Origin: Lanius collurio
Lineage: Eukaryota > Chordata > Aves > Passeriformes > Laniidae
DNA: 64,000 nt
Direction of reading: 5' to 3'
Assembly (NCBI GenBank): GCA_020086605.1
Contig: JACBWW010000002.1
Location: 30,122,475 to 30,186,474 of the forward strand
Shown here: positions 61,793 to 64,000 of the stretch, one piece after another
Position numbering within the stretch: position 1 is the first letter of the stretch
Layout of the letters: the number at the start of each line of letters is the position of its first letter
Translations under genes and position numbers: made by a program
Notes under the pieces: model-generated
What the model was told of the DNA's origin: nothing
Seen by the model: only the letters and a program-made list of their open reading frames with translations
Databases searched by the model: none

Positions 61793-62104
61793 AAAGTGCT
61801 GTTCTCTGACCTATCAGCCACTGAAGGGCACATGCAGCAACTCATTTCTTCTATTTCCCATGGAGAGATGACCATGGCAAACTTAGTGAGAAGAGTGAGC
61901 TGCCTGTACAGCTGGTCCGTGCTGCCTTCTGTAGCTGTGGTCTTACTTAGGGGGCTTTCAGCTGAACAGCAGTGGAACAGACCTCCTAACTCAGCTTCCA
62001 AGGCACCATGTGAAGAAGGCTCTCCAAAAACATCTGTCCACAAGCGCTTGAGAATAAAATTAGGCTGGCAAAACTTTAAAGGAGATAGAAAAGGGAACGG
62101 GTAA
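61793..62104 (+). CDS. Candidate large or terminal coding exon, product unknown
   Basis: After a plus-strand acceptor (gactgactccctttctag) a phase-0 frame stays open for 103 codons and ends at TAA (62102-62104). A donor (AACGG|GTAAAG, 62100) sits right at the stop, so it could be internal or terminal. It starts KVLFSDLSATEGHMQQLISS and ends with a basic tail (KRLRIKLGWQNFKGDRKGNG). A random frame of this length stays open under 1% of the time. A minus-strand frame of similar length overlaps, so low stop density may contribute. No poly(A) signal lies close downstream. Family not recognised. Confidence 0.4.
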   Translation, partial: KVLFSDLSATEGHMQQLISSISHGEMTMANLVRRVSCLYSWSVLPSVAVVLLRGLSAEQQWNRPPNSASKAPCEEGSPKTSVHKRLRIKLGWQNFKGDRKGNG

Positions 62105-64000
62105 AGCATGTTCACATTTTGATTATTCCTTTAGTTTCCTTGTTGCCTTTTCTTCCAAGTCCTCCAAGTACAAAAGAAAACCTAGGTATTTTTATTTTTG
62201 TCAGCGAAAGAATATAATAGTTTTGGGTGACCTTGTTCTATCTGTCCTCCAGCCATTAAATTTTAGTTCTGCTGCACTTGCATAAAGGCTTTAGTTATAA
62301 ATTTATAAGGAAAATGTCAAGTGACTAGTCACAAAGTGTGATCTATCTTACTATGTAGGCGCTGCAAACTTCTCCACATACTGCTTAAACCTCTTTAGAA
62401 AAAAAAACCTCACTGCTTATGTGCAATTGAATTATGACAGCAAGAAATATATTACAGAATGGTAAGCTTTTTACAGTTTTGCTTTAGATCTTTTTTACCA
62501 ATGCTTTTTACAGTTTTGCTTTAGATCTTAAGGGAGTCAGCAGGACATTGGAGGGTAAGGTTTAAGATGTTTGAGAGGTCCTGATAATTTATTTTTATAA
62601 AAGAGGCTGATGATGGGTTTTATGTAGTTCAGAAGTGCTTATCTTCAATTAATTGTGTGATTTAACAGGACTTGAATGTTTAAAATGCAAAAGTGGCCTG
62701 ATGTAAATCAATCTGTTTAAATTTGGGAGTTTAGATTTGTGGGTCACTGATTAGCTCAACAGATTTGGTTATGTTTCCAAACAAGTTGTTTCCAAACAAG
62801 ACTTAGTGCTGTTGATATCACATTTGATGATTGACCTGAACACTTAACTAACCCCCCTGTGATTTAGCATGCGTAGTGTTTACTTAGTTGCATTTCTCAT
62901 TAGTTAGATGCTGAGAGGAAATGAGATTAGCAGGTTTTATTTATGTTTGGACAGATTATTGTATAACACTTTCTTGTACTGCTGTATTGCTAAGATGATA
63001 AATAGGAAATGCTGGGTTTTTTGAAAGAAGAAAAGCTTTTAGTTGTTTCTTTGAGCTTTATGTGATTTGTTACTATTTGCAAGTGATAGCCATATACATC
63101 CTGCTTTTCAGAGCTGCCACAGAGAAACTGAAATGTAAGATAAATACATTTTTCATTAATACTTCAATTCTGCTAAACCTAAACTGGAACAGCAATCACG
63201 TGAAAATATTTATTTGTACTTTAGGCACACAAAGAGTTCCCTAAACTGGAAGAATAATTTGGCAAGTTGACATTATGCAGAATTGTCAACTGTTAATAAA
63301 TCAGTGTGTTCTGCACTAGAATAGTTTAAAATCCTAAAATGGAATTGCTTTCCAAAGCAGTTAAAAGAAGTGCAATACAACATAGACCAGGAAATACCTG
63401 TGTCGGTTAGATATACAGATGAATTCGGCTACAAAAGTATAAAGTTGGGAAAAATGCAGAGGAGATTGAAAATTGAATTATTTGTTATCCTGCTGCAAAC
63501 ATACATAATGGAAGGTGTGTATGAGGAATGCTGAATGATCTCTGCTTGTTGTATCACTTGCTACTTACAGGAGCAGAATTTGCATGATGACTGAGTAAGA
63601 GCAGAGGGCAGGGTTACTTGCACACTGTACAACCTTTGAGGAGTCATTTGAGCTCAATTTCAGAGGGAGCACAGAACAACTTTTTGTTGCAGTAGATGGG
63701 TATTATCAAACTCCATCTTTGGGAGACAAACAGTAAGAAAGAATTCAAGCTTTATTTTCCCTCTCATATATCATTGAGAGGAATGAGGATGATGCTAAAA
63801 GGCATAAGGTTGAAGGAGATTTGTGAGAAAAACAGCTAAAATTTCTCACTATGCCTTGGAGCATGAAAATGGAAAAATATTTCTTTATATTGATAGAAAT
63901 AATGAATCAATGGGTATTTTCATTCTAGAGAGAATTACAGTCTCATCTTCTGGGTTTCTCTTGCTGAGGTTGTTTTTGTACACCTTCAAACATTGAAAAG
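62105..64000. other. Non-coding stretch to the window end
   Basis: T-rich, no supported exon. Contains the 27-bp direct repeat at 62466-62529 and a 15-bp tandem duplication (gtttccaaacaagtt, 62773-62802). Confidence 0.35.
62466..62529. repeat. Direct repeat, 27 bp, two copies 37 bp apart
   Basis: The 27 bases starting gctttttacagttttgcttt are identical at 62466-62492 and 62503-62529, separated by 10 bases. A local duplication with no sign of a mobile element. Confidence 0.9.

Noticed and set aside
1..64000. Search by eye for tRNA, rRNA, CRISPR, prokaryotic operons, ERV or DNA-transposon proteins
   Set aside because: No cloverleaf boxes, repeat-spacer arrays, operon layout, LTR pairs or retroviral or transposase motifs were seen. 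The only mobile elements found are CR1 remnants.

Overview
The window looks like vertebrate nuclear DNA, almost certainly from a bird. Five fragments match the 3' end of the avian CR1 LINE, including its (ATTCTATG)-type tail and the familiar antisense GGTTGGAA and ATCAT/TCCAACC blocks. There is a GC-rich CpG island in otherwise AT-rich sequence. Possible genes are small exons inside kilobase introns. I see no operons, CRISPR arrays, tRNA or rRNA genes, intact transposons or retroviral proteins.

Layout. (1) 1-47.3 kb is non-coding sequence with scattered candidate exons, mostly on the minus strand. A plausible reading is one leftward gene whose first exon ends at 47371, inside the island, and whose later exons run down to 1436. 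I could not identify its product. The best-supported pieces are 27508-27697, 33165-33461, 1436-1540, 43776-43889, 20771-20854, 6699-6795 and 40624-40712. (2) About 47.3-49.2 kb is a CpG island, probably a two-way promoter. It is broken by a 400-base run of N (48376-48775), so part of the promoter and perhaps a first coding exon are missing. (3) 49.2-64 kb is rich in T and G on the plus strand, as the sense strand of a transcribed vertebrate region often is. It fits the first introns of a rightward gene. Small candidate exons with good splice signals lie at 49477, 50534, 56275, 59900, 60982 and 61793.

Limits. An open frame in a short exon is weak evidence: a random 35-codon stretch stays open about 19% of the time per frame. 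I therefore relied on paired acceptor and donor signals and on phase agreement between neighbours, and most exon confidences are below 0.5. Protein homology or RNA-seq would settle them. I did not find a previously undescribed system. The most useful leads are the divergent promoter with its gap, the unidentified minus-strand gene, and the very short plus-strand exons.
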